Positions 15,456 to 21,938 of a DNA stretch of 40,915 nucleotides are shown piece after piece (positions within the stretch are counted from its first letter, which is position 1; each line of letters starts with the position of its first letter). Made by a program: the position numbers and the translations under genes. The notes under the pieces were generated by a model that saw nothing but the letters and a program-made list of their open reading frames with translations, did not search any database and was not told the origin of the DNA. Source of the stretch: Marinococcus halotolerans DSM 16375 (lineage in GTDB: Bacteria; Bacillota; Bacilli; Bacillales; Marinococcaceae); the NCBI RefSeq assembly GCF_000420725.1, contig NZ_ATVM01000025.1, forward strand, positions 1-40,915. Reading direction: 5' to 3'.

Positions 15456-15481
15456 ATAAAATAATAAGAAGGTGAAATGGA

Positions 15482-15964
15482 ATGAAACAATACTCTCATA
15501 TCCTGGCCGCGCTTGACGTCCTAAACAACCCCAGTGTCGATGCCTTTGACGAAGCCTGCCGCGTCGCTGTCAAACACGGAGCCGATTTAACGCTTGCCTA
15601 CGTGTTTCATTATAACGAATACTCATCGCTCGGATGGATGGATCCGATCGGCATTAAACGCCTGCATGCAGAGGCTGAATATCAGCTGAATGCATACCGG
15701 AAGAATGCCAAAGAAAAAGGAGTACCCAAAGTAAAAGCCGTTCTCGACAACGGGGTTCCCAAAAAACGCCTGGTGAACCAGTTATGTGAACGGTTTGAAC
15801 CAGATCTTATCGTCGTCGGCCAGTCAGGAGGGAACGCATTCGGGCAGGTCATACAGGGAAACACTGTTACTAAAACGGTTCAAAAGCATGCGCCGTGCGA
15901 CGTGCATGTCGTCGATCACGCCATTGCTTCGATTCAGCGGGCACACACCGCCCCGCTCCAGTAA
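15482..15964 (+). CDS. Universal stress protein (UspA family)
   Basis: A 160-residue single Usp domain: start strand HILAALDVLNNPS, and the nucleotide loop GQSGGNAFGQVIQGN, which fits G-2x-G-9x-G but has Asn where Ser/Thr is usual, followed by VTKTVQKHAPCDVHVVD. The ATP-binding glycines are present, so it is probably of the ATP-binding type. The start is ATG 15482 behind AAGGTG. A sigma-B-like promoter lies upstream. Confidence 0.9.
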   Translation: MKQYSHILAALDVLNNPSVDAFDEACRVAVKHGADLTLAYVFHYNEYSSLGWMDPIGIKRLHAEAEYQLNAYRKNAKEKGVPKVKAVLDNGVPKKRLVNQLCERFEPDLIVVGQSGGNAFGQVIQGNTVTKTVQKHAPCDVHVVDHAIASIQRAHTAPLQ

Positions 15965-15967
15965 TTC

Positions 15968-16010
15968 AAAAACGCTCCGGCCGATTTTAACAGTCAGCCG
16001 GAGCGTTTTG
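15968..16010. terminator. Terminator of the usp gene (bidirectional)
   Basis: AAAACGCTCCGGC pairs with GCCGGAGCGTTTT around a 15-base loop, between usp and the convergent GIY-YIG-like ORF. Confidence 0.85.
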
Positions 16011-16017
16011 CGTACAA

Positions 16018-16254
16018 TTACAGAGTGTAGTGATTTTTATCGTCCCATTTTTGTTTAATCACGGGAAGGTCACTGACGGTAGTGATGATGAGCTCTTCAT
16101 CCCGAAACGTGTTTAAACTGGCGAGCAGCTCATCCTCTGAGCAAAAATAAACGGGCTCCTGGCTGCCGAAGCGTGAACGGATATCGGCGGCTGTTCCTAT
16201 GTATACCTGATTTTTAGAGCGTTGAAGTACATATGCAAAATGGTCGATGACAAT
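16018..16254 (-). CDS. GIY-YIG-like small ORF without a standard start codon
   Basis: An open reverse-strand frame of about 78 residues contains DHFAYVLQRSKNQVYIGTAA, then DIRSRFGSQEPVYF. The spacing AYV...VYIG and the following arginine resemble the core of the GIY-YIG nuclease fold. The frame has no ATG, GTG or TTG before this motif. AAGGGGG lies just upstream of an ATT (16254) and an ATC (16248), either of which could be a rare start; otherwise the gene is degenerate. The C-terminal half (SDLPVIKQKWDDKNHYTL) does not carry the usual catalytic Glu in a recognisable context. Confidence 0.4.
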   Translation of the reverse strand: MVIDHFAYVLQRSKNQVYIGTAADIRSRFGSQEPVYFCSEDELLASLNTFRDEELIITTVSDLPVIKQKWDDKNHYTL

Positions 16255-16340
16255 GACCCCCTTCGAAGAAACTTATACTAAGAATAGCATGATAGAGGGA
16301 AAACAGAAAGCAGAATGCCTGGAATTTATAGTAGGAAAAT

Positions 16341-16382
16341 AGGCTTGAGCGCGGTACTATGCCACATTCAAGCCTGTTTTTT
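16341..16382. terminator. Terminator of the serine deaminase operon (bidirectional)
   Basis: AGGCTTGA pairs with TCAAGCCT around a 19-base loop, with A-rich and T-rich flanks. On the reverse strand it overlaps the stop codon of the 56-residue gene and ends the sdaAB-sdaAA transcript. Confidence 0.7.
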
Positions 16383-16538
16383 AGGCTGGGTGAAGCGTTT
16401 ACTTTTATTAGGCCCTGGAGAGTAAAAGCAGAGTATGCCTAAAAGAAGGGCGGAAACCGCTATAGCCCAATACGTAAACAGGATGCTGACGAGAGTGAGG
16501 GTGCCGAACCAGACTTGAAAAAACCGTCGTTCATTCAT
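16368..16538 (-). CDS. 56-residue membrane protein, third gene of the sda operon
   Basis: The reverse-strand ATG at 16538 is preceded by CCAGGAGGTGAAG, one of the best ribosome binding sites here. The product starts MNERRFFQVWFGTLTLVSI, has two closely spaced hydrophobic segments (to LLLGILCFYSPG) and a basic tail KSKRFTQPKKQA. It begins 27 bases after the sdaAA stop with no terminator between, so it should be cotranscribed from the glycine riboswitch. No family is recognised; a link to serine or glycine handling is inference from position only. Confidence 0.65.
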   Translation of the reverse strand: MNERRFFQVWFGTLTLVSILFTYWAIAVSALLLGILCFYSPGPNKSKRFTQPKKQA

Positions 16539-16565
16539 GGCTTCACCTCCTGGGCGGAAGTAGAT

Positions 16566-17450
16566 TTATAAGGTGCAGGGACGCTGATACAGTTTCCGGG
16601 CGGCTTCCTTTCCTGTCGGGGTCTGGGCAAGCCCTCCTTCAGCGGTTTCTTTCAGACTGCCGGGCATATCCCGGCCAATCGTGTGCATCGTCTGAATCAC
16701 TTCATCGCACGGAATGCGGCTGGTAATGCCGGCTAATGCCATGTCGGCTGCGGAAAAGGCGATGGAGGTGCCGATGACGTTTCTTTTCACGCACGGCACT
16801 TCGACGAGCCCCGCGACCGGATCACAGACAAGACCGAGAAGTGACTTCATGGCCATTGCTGTCGCGTGGGCTGCCTGCTCCGGCGTGCCCTGCTGCAGCT
16901 CCGTGATCGTTCCTGCAGCCATAGCCGTGGCTGACCCGATCTCTGCCTGGCAGCCGCCGGCGGCTCCGGAAATAAAGGCATGGTTCGCAAAAACGTATCC
17001 GATGGCGCTCGCTGCGAACAGCCCCATGGTGAGAGTATCATCATCGAGGCCGCGGTTATCCTGGAGAGAGACGAGCACGCCTGGCAGAATACCGACAGAT
17101 CCGGCCGTAGGCGTCGCTACAATGAGCCCCATTTTCGCGTTGCTCTCGGAGGTCGCCATCGCGGCTGTCATTGCCGTGCTGATGACCGGCCCGGATAACG
17201 GGGCGGTGCTTTGGCTATACTGGTGCATTCGGTAGGCGTCGCCGCCCGAGAGCCTGCTTTCTGTTTCCGTTAGATCGTGCAATCCGTCCCGGACGGCCTG
17301 CTTCATCACCAGCAGCCGCTCCTGCATGCGTCCGAAAATCTGCCTGCGGGACGAACCGGAGCGTTCCACTTCGCGGCGGAGCATCCACTCGCCAATGGAA
17401 ATGTCCTGAGTCGTGCATGCCTCGACGATGCTTTCCATAGTGTCCTTCAT
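16566..17450 (-). CDS. sdaAA: L-serine dehydratase, iron-sulfur-dependent, alpha subunit
   Basis: A 294-residue SdaAA. The iron-sulfur cysteines are visible as Cys167 (AAGGCQAEIG), Cys209 (LVCDPVAG) and Cys220 (VEVPCVKRN). The substrate/cluster loop ATPTAGSVGILPG and the N-terminal EWMLRREVERSG are also present. With SdaAB it forms the oxygen-sensitive [4Fe-4S] enzyme that deaminates L-serine to pyruvate and ammonia in the cytosol. Its ATG overlaps the sdaAB stop by four bases (ATGA), implying translational coupling. Length is normal for the alpha subunit. Confidence 0.95.
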   Translation of the reverse strand: MKDTMESIVEACTTQDISIGEWMLRREVERSGSSRRQIFGRMQERLLVMKQAVRDGLHDLTETESRLSGGDAYRMHQYSQSTAPLSGPVISTAMTAAMATSESNAKMGLIVATPTAGSVGILPGVLVSLQDNRGLDDDTLTMGLFAASAIGYVFANHAFISGAAGGCQAEIGSATAMAAGTITELQQGTPEQAAHATAMAMKSLLGLVCDPVAGLVEVPCVKRNVIGTSIAFSAADMALAGITSRIPCDEVIQTMHTIGRDMPGSLKETAEGGLAQTPTGKEAARKLYQRPCTL

Positions 17451-17944
17451 CTAAATGGTGCCTCCTTTTTTATGTGGGCGGTGATGGATAAAATATCCGC
17501 GCCCGTTCCCAGATTAATAGCTGTGTGATGCCCGTTGATTTCATAAATGTAGGCAACGCCGCCCCCGATGGAAGCGCCGGATGCATGGACGCTTTCTGCG
17601 CCGGATGAGGCCTGCAGATCCACAGTGTTTGGGTGGCAGCCGCCAGGAGTGCCCGGGCAGAACCGGAAGTCGTAACGTAGCCCCTTGTCCTTTGCCAGAG
17701 CGTACGCACTCCGGACGTTAATGTCGTGCGCGGATAAGCCAAGCAGGCCGCCGAGTACGGCCTTATCCGAGCCGTGACCCTGGTAGGTGGAGGCAAGAGA
17801 GCCGTAGAACGTAATTGTCACATCGGTGACGTCCCCGAGCCAGTCATGCACAAATTTCCCGATCGATACCACCCCGGCAGTATGAGAGCTCGAGGGGCCG
17901 ACCATAATTGGACCGATAATATCAAAACAGCTGTCAAACTCCAT
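17447..17944 (-). CDS. sdaAB: L-serine dehydratase beta subunit lacking the ACT domain
   Basis: A 165-residue SdaAB: FDIIGPIMVGPSSSHTAG (signature GPSSSHTAG at 16-24), FYGSLASTYQGHGSDKA, a central CHPNT and ASIGGGVAYIYEING. Typical Bacillus SdaAB is about 220 residues and ends in an ACT domain; here the chain stops after INLGTGADILSITAHIKK, at the first strand of where ACT would begin. The stop is fused (ATGA) to sdaAA, leaving no room for a displaced ACT segment. Start ATG 17944 follows GGGAGG. It is the first gene after the glycine riboswitch. Confidence 0.92.
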   Translation of the reverse strand: MEFDSCFDIIGPIMVGPSSSHTAGVVSIGKFVHDWLGDVTDVTITFYGSLASTYQGHGSDKAVLGGLLGLSAHDINVRSAYALAKDKGLRYDFRFCPGTPGGCHPNTVDLQASSGAESVHASGASIGGGVAYIYEINGHHTAINLGTGADILSITAHIKKEAPFR

Positions 17945-17986
17945 AGCGATACCTCCCTATATTAATTGAAAGCGATTGCATAAATG

Positions 17987-18029
17987 AAAAAAAAGACAGA
18001 GAAGCGGCCTCATGCGCCGTTTCTCTGTC
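17987..18029 (-). terminator. Expression-platform terminator of the glycine riboswitch
   Basis: On the reverse strand GACAGAGAAACGG pairs with CCGCTTCTCTGTC, followed by T8. The 5' arm contains CAGAG (18023-18027), which is also the 3' strand of P1 of the second aptamer, so the two structures exclude each other. Confidence 0.85.
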
Positions 18030-18199
18030 TGTGTGCCTGAAAGATTTCATTCTTTGACAAGAATTTTCTTCTTCGGCAGGTAAGTATACCTTCTCCAGAG
18101 GTGCATCCTGTACTGGTCCTGGTACCTGAGAGTTTTTTCTTCCCGGCTGGTGGGAAGAATTGCTCCTTCGGTGCTGTAAAAAATATACAGACTCTCCCA
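18023..18199 (-). ncRNA. Tandem glycine riboswitch controlling the sda operon
   Basis: Read on the reverse strand: aptamer 1 runs from GGGAGAGTCTG through ACAGCACCGAAGGAGCAA to ACTCTCAGGTACCAGGACC, and aptamer 2 from CTCTGGAGAAGGT through TGCCGAAGAAGAAAA to TCTTTCAGGCACACAGACAG. These are the conserved glycine-riboswitch blocks, two in tandem. Aptamer 2 P1 pairs CTCTG (18096-18100) with CAGAG (18023-18027). Because that CAGAG is also the 5' arm of the terminator, glycine binding should prevent termination: an ON switch, as upstream of gcvT in B. subtilis. It would raise serine deaminase when glycine is abundant. A weak promoter (TTTACT-17-TAAACT) lies upstream. Confidence 0.93.
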
Positions 18200-18274
18200 A
18201 TACGTTCATCTGCAAACCCAATATTTGTGTTAATTTCAGTTTAAACACGCCCGCTGGAAAAGTAAACCTATTTT

Positions 18275-18302
18275 TTGACAGCCGGAACGAAAACGATATA
18301 CT
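18275..18302 (+). promoter_or_regulatory. Sigma-A promoter of the GNAT gene at 18366
   Basis: TTGACA (consensus -35), 16 nt, TATACT (five of six -10 bases), 64 bases before the start codon. Confidence 0.6.
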
Positions 18303-18365
18303 AGGTGCAGCCTGTCAATTTGTCATAATAAACCAATTCATTATCAGGCAGGAAAGGATAAGACG

Positions 18366-18878
18366 ATGAATGCCCAAATCAGTCTGCGCCCGGTCGAAGC
18401 GGAAGATGAAAAAGATATTAACATTCTCCGGCGTCAGCCATCCGTCATGCATTATACGCTCGGACTCCCTTCGGAACGAAGAGCTTCCAGTCAGTCTTTT
18501 ATCAAAGGACTGACAACGAACGATCATGTGATTGTGGCAGAGTACGACGGTCGTGTCGTCGGTATCGGCTCCCTGGAGGTGCTCGGCGGCAAGCTGCATT
18601 ACTACGGTCTGACCGCCATGGCGGTGCACGATGAGTTTCAGAACCGGGGAATCGGCAGCCGTCTGCTGGATCATCTGATTGATATCGCCGACAATTATTT
18701 AGGCTTATTCCGGCTGGAGCTGGACGTGGTGGAAGGGAATACGCACGCCGTACAGCTGTATAAAAGCCGTGGATTTGAAACAGAGGGTACACTCCGCAAA
18801 GCCCATTTTGCCCGGGGCGCATTCCACAACGTGCTGGTGATGGGCCGGCTGAACACCGCATTGTTCCCCGAAAACTGA
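18366..18878 (+). CDS. GNAT-family N-acetyltransferase (RimI/RimL-like)
   Basis: A 170-residue GNAT: LRPVEAEDEKDI at the start, YDGRVVGIGSLEVL, beta-4 and CoA loop AMAVHDEFQNRGIGSRLLDHLIDIA, and NTHAVQLYKSRGFETEGTLRK, the usual C-terminal block of the RimL/SpeG-like group. Substrate unknown. Start follows AGGAAAGGAT. The gene has its own consensus promoter and no partner. Confidence 0.88.
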   Translation: MNAQISLRPVEAEDEKDINILRRQPSVMHYTLGLPSERRASSQSFIKGLTTNDHVIVAEYDGRVVGIGSLEVLGGKLHYYGLTAMAVHDEFQNRGIGSRLLDHLIDIADNYLGLFRLELDVVEGNTHAVQLYKSRGFETEGTLRKAHFARGAFHNVLVMGRLNTALFPEN

Positions 18879-19043
18879 GAACTTCGCTGGAAAAGCAGGC
18901 AATCAGCAGAATTGTCACTTCCAAAAATTAGATTATTATGAAAAAATAGAAAAAAGCGTTTATGTGCATCAGGGTGTCCGGAGAAAACGGGGTATCGGGG
19001 CAATGCTGTTGTAATGACAATCATGCGGGCGGGGGGAAACATA

Positions 19044-19607
19044 ATGAAAAAGATTATTCCTGCTGGCGCAGCCGGCATGTTCATCCTTTTAAGCGCTTGT
19101 TCTGTTCCGTCTTACTATACGGAAAAAGAGAAGGATGTGCCTGGAAATATAGAATCGGAATGGGGAGAGAAAGTGCCGCTGCCGTCTTTTAACGAGTCAT
19201 CTATTTCGAGGGCGCAGATTAATGAAGATGAGGAAGGGAAGCCCGAGGAACTAGAAATTTGGTACAGCGACGAAGAACAGGACGAACTGCTGTCTTATTT
19301 TCAGGACGCCGGCAACCGGCACCGGTATGAAGAAGACTACAGTACGCGCCTGGTGTACGGAATTTACAGCAACGACATTCACATTATTTTAGATTACGAA
19401 GCGGGCGACCAGATGGTTTACGGAGCTCATGACGAGGTGCTCAGTATTGGCGGGCGCCCGGTGGGTCGGGATATTCAAAGCGGTCCGATGATTTATACGT
19501 TTCAGGCGAACGGGGGCACCTATGCCATTTCATACTCGGAGGAGGCGAGGGCAGATACCGACGTGCACCGCGAGCAGATTAAAGCCTTTTTACAGAACAA
19601 CGGATAG
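19044..19607 (+). CDS. Predicted lipoprotein of unknown function
   Basis: A 187-residue protein with signal peptide MKKIIPAGAAGMFILLSAC and lipobox LSAC, so Cys19 should be lipidated. The mature domain is acidic and beta-rich (ELEIWYSDEEQDELLSYF, RLVYGIYSNDIHIILDYEA, PMIYTFQANGGTYAISYSEE). I do not recognise it. I choose ATG 19044 behind GGGGGGAAA rather than the in-frame ATG at 19014, since the signal peptide begins there. A 57-residue membrane protein gene follows 34 bases downstream. Confidence 0.75.
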   Translation: MKKIIPAGAAGMFILLSACSVPSYYTEKEKDVPGNIESEWGEKVPLPSFNESSISRAQINEDEEGKPEELEIWYSDEEQDELLSYFQDAGNRHRYEEDYSTRLVYGIYSNDIHIILDYEAGDQMVYGAHDEVLSIGGRPVGRDIQSGPMIYTFQANGGTYAISYSEEARADTDVHREQIKAFLQNNG

Positions 19608-19641
19608 TGTAGAAGGCACGTCGACCCAAGGAGGGAAAGCC

Positions 19642-19815
19642 ATGGCCATTTTTATGGATCTGTTGATATTCGGCGCTCTGCTGATGATTGCGTTTAACAT
19701 CAAAGCGCTTGGCGAACGGATGAGCCGTGTAAACAAAGAGCAGATGGACAAGTCCGGGCAGGAGCGGCTGAAGGCTGAAATTAAAGAAGAGCTGAAAAAT
19801 GAACGGCAGCATTAA
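19642..19815 (+). CDS. 57-residue single-helix membrane protein
   Basis: ATG 19642 follows AAGGAGGGAAAG. The product has one N-terminal hydrophobic helix (MAIFMDLLIFGALLMIAFNI) and a charged amphipathic helix KALGERMSRVNKEQMDKSGQ followed by a Glu/Lys-rich end. The upstream in-frame start at 19522 lies inside the lipoprotein gene and lacks a signal. Probably cotranscribed with the lipoprotein. Function unknown. Confidence 0.6.
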   Translation: MAIFMDLLIFGALLMIAFNIKALGERMSRVNKEQMDKSGQERLKAEIKEELKNERQH

Positions 19816-19816
19816 C

Positions 19817-19847
19817 AAGGGCAGGGGCCTCCGGGCGCCTGCCTTTG
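19817..19847 (+). terminator. Probable terminator
   Basis: AAGGGCAGG and GC pair with GC and CCTGCCTT around CTCCGG. The T-tract is poor. Confidence 0.45.
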
Positions 19848-20002
19848 TAGTGCCGTTAAATTACTTATTTACTGGACGTGTATCTTAGTCTGTTTTTACA
19901 AAAAGGTGCGGGGCGGGCTTTTCTTTTAAGCGGTTATGGTTCATGATTTATAGGAGAGAGATCGAACACTTAGTAAGTTTACGGAGAAAGAAGGAAGGGT
20001 TT

Positions 20003-21736
20003 ATGCCACGGAGGATAAAAAACATACTAAGCATGCCGCAGGAGTATAACAATCAGTCGCTGAAAAAGGACGTGGCTGCGGGATTTACGATTTTTATTAT
20101 GATCGTTCCGCAGGGCATGGCCTACGCCGTACTCGCCGGCCTGCCGCCGGTGATGGGGCTGTATGCCTCGCTGCTTCCGCTTTTAATCTACGCTCTGTTC
20201 GGAGGATCGAAGCATCTGGCTATCGGGCCGGTGGCGATGGCGTCCATTCTTGTTTTTTCCGGCGTGTCGCTGTATGCCGAACCGGCGACGCCGGACTATG
20301 TGGCACTCGTGCTGCTGCTTACAGTTATGGTCGGGGTCATGCAGGTGGCGCTCGGACTGTTGAATGCCGCCGCGTTTGTAAAATTCATTTCGCCGAACGT
20401 GATCAGCGGATTCACATCAGCGGTGGCGATTGCGATAGGCATGAGCCAGCTTGGGCAGTTTATGGGCATCAGCGTAGGCAGCCAGACGCAGATTATCCCG
20501 CTGCTGCGGGATGTGATCGTTCATCTGCCGGAGATACATATCCCGACCCTGCTCGTAGGAATTGCCAGCCTTCTGGTGTTGATCGGCGGACGGAAAGTAA
20601 AACGAAATCTTCCGGTTTCTCTCATTGTCGTCGTACTGAGCATTGCGGCGGTCGGGCTTTTCCGTCTCGACAACCAGGGAGTGAGCGTCGTCGGACAAGT
20701 GCCCCAGGGCCTTCCGGATTTTACTGTGCCGGGCTTTAACCTGGCGGACATGCAGGTGCTGATTCCGACAGCGCTGACGATTGCGTTAATTGCGATGATG
20801 GAGACGCTTGCGATCACGAAAACGCTGAGCGACAAAAATGATTTTGGCGTCGACCTGAATAAAGAGATCCGGGCGATCGGGTACGCCAATATTGCGGGCC
20901 CGTTTTTCTCCTCCTACGCGGTGACCGGAAGCTTTTCAAGAAGCGCCGTCAGCTACCGGTCGGGAGCAGCCTCGCAGGCGGCAATGATTATTACTGCTGC
21001 CGGGGTGCTTATTACGCTCCTCTTTTTCACGTCTTTATTCTACTTTCTGCCGTACGCGGTGCTCGCAGCGATCATTCTTGTATCGGTCACCGGCCTGATT
21101 AACATCCGGTCGCTGAAGGACGCCTTCCGGGTGAAGCCGGAGGACGGATGGGTATGGATCGTCACGTTTGCTGCGACGCTTCTCGTCGGCATCCAGTGGG
21201 GACTGTTGATCGGGATCGGCTTTTCTATCCTGCTGCTGCTGCGCCACATCGCCCGTCCGAATATTGTAGAGATCGGCTATGAGGAGGATACGCACAGCTA
21301 TCTGGATCTGCAGCGGTTCCCGCACGCCAGGCGGGTGCCGGGCACGGTGCTTGTACGGGCGGACACACGCATTCATTTTTCGAACGTTGGCTATTTTGTG
21401 AAAATGGTGGAAAAAACGATTCAGGACCGCCGCAAAACAGAAGGCGGCGGACTGAAGGCCGCGATTGATATGTCCGGGGTAAACGACATTGACACGACCG
21501 GCATCGGCGCTCTCGAGCAGATTATTGAAATGTACCGCCGGGACCCGGACGTGAAGGTATGGTTTGTCGAGCTGAAGGGCCCGGTCCGGGACCTGCTGCT
21601 TCGGGCCGGATGGGAGGAAAAATACGCGGAAGCGATCAGATATCAGACCCTCGAAGGCTTTCTTGAACACGAGGGCAACGTTCCGTTTAAAACGCCTACA
21701 GAGCCGAAGCAGGACTCCTGGGACTACATGATTTAG
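20003..21736 (+). CDS. SulP-family anion transporter (SLC26) with STAS domain
   Basis: A 577-residue inner-membrane transporter: sulfate transporter core with ten to twelve hydrophobic segments, the SulP signature QGMAYAVLAGLPPVMGLYAS near the N-terminus, GSFSRSAVSYRSGA in the middle, and a cytosolic STAS domain in the last 130 residues (GLKAAIDMSGVNDIDTTGI). Members carry sulfate, bicarbonate or dicarboxylates; the substrate cannot be told from sequence alone. ATG 20003 is chosen because GAAGGAAGGG precedes it; an upstream ATG at 19943 is weaker. No carbonic anhydrase or sulfur gene is adjacent. Confidence 0.93.
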   Translation: MPRRIKNILSMPQEYNNQSLKKDVAAGFTIFIMIVPQGMAYAVLAGLPPVMGLYASLLPLLIYALFGGSKHLAIGPVAMASILVFSGVSLYAEPATPDYVALVLLLTVMVGVMQVALGLLNAAAFVKFISPNVISGFTSAVAIAIGMSQLGQFMGISVGSQTQIIPLLRDVIVHLPEIHIPTLLVGIASLLVLIGGRKVKRNLPVSLIVVVLSIAAVGLFRLDNQGVSVVGQVPQGLPDFTVPGFNLADMQVLIPTALTIALIAMMETLAITKTLSDKNDFGVDLNKEIRAIGYANIAGPFFSSYAVTGSFSRSAVSYRSGAASQAAMIITAAGVLITLLFFTSLFYFLPYAVLAAIILVSVTGLINIRSLKDAFRVKPEDGWVWIVTFAATLLVGIQWGLLIGIGFSILLLLRHIARPNIVEIGYEEDTHSYLDLQRFPHARRVPGTVLVRADTRIHFSNVGYFVKMVEKTIQDRRKTEGGGLKAAIDMSGVNDIDTTGIGALEQIIEMYRRDPDVKVWFVELKGPVRDLLLRAGWEEKYAEAIRYQTLEGFLEHEGNVPFKTPTEPKQDSWDYMI

Positions 21737-21753
21737 CATGCGTATAGTAACGA

Positions 21754-21786
21754 ACAAGGCCGGCCGGGCATTTCCCGCCGGCCCGA
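21754..21786 (+). terminator. GC-rich hairpin after the SulP gene
   Basis: GGCCGGC and GGG pair with CCC and GCCGGCC. The following T-tract is weak (GATTTA), so termination may be inefficient. Confidence 0.4.
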
Positions 21787-21879
21787 TTTATGCTTCGCCG
21801 GGACGGGGACCGCCTTTGAAAAGCTGATATGACAGGGTATATACCTATATACCTCGAATTTAAAAAATTCAAAAATATC

Positions 21880-21905
21880 GTTTGAGGCGTTTTAAACCCG
21901 GGTAA
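21880..21905 (+). promoter_or_regulatory. Sigma-B-like promoter of the catalase gene
   Basis: GTTTGA (21880-21885), 14 nt, GGGTAA (21900-21905): a full match to the sigma-B -10 pattern GGG(A/T)A(A/T) and near-consensus -35, 34 bases before the start codon. Forespore sigma factors recognise related sequences, so sporulation control is an alternative. Confidence 0.55.
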
Positions 21906-21938
21906 AAACGAATAGATTTCCTAAAGGAGGTAACAGCA

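Noticed and set aside
19943..20002. Earlier start for the SulP protein
   Set aside because: ATG 19943 lacks a Shine-Dalgarno, whereas GAAGGAAGGG precedes ATG 20003 and the 20 extra residues are not typical of SulP N-termini.
21035..21757. 240-residue reverse-strand frame opposite the SulP gene
   Set aside because: Antisense to an intact SulP-STAS protein; no start signal or recognisable domain.
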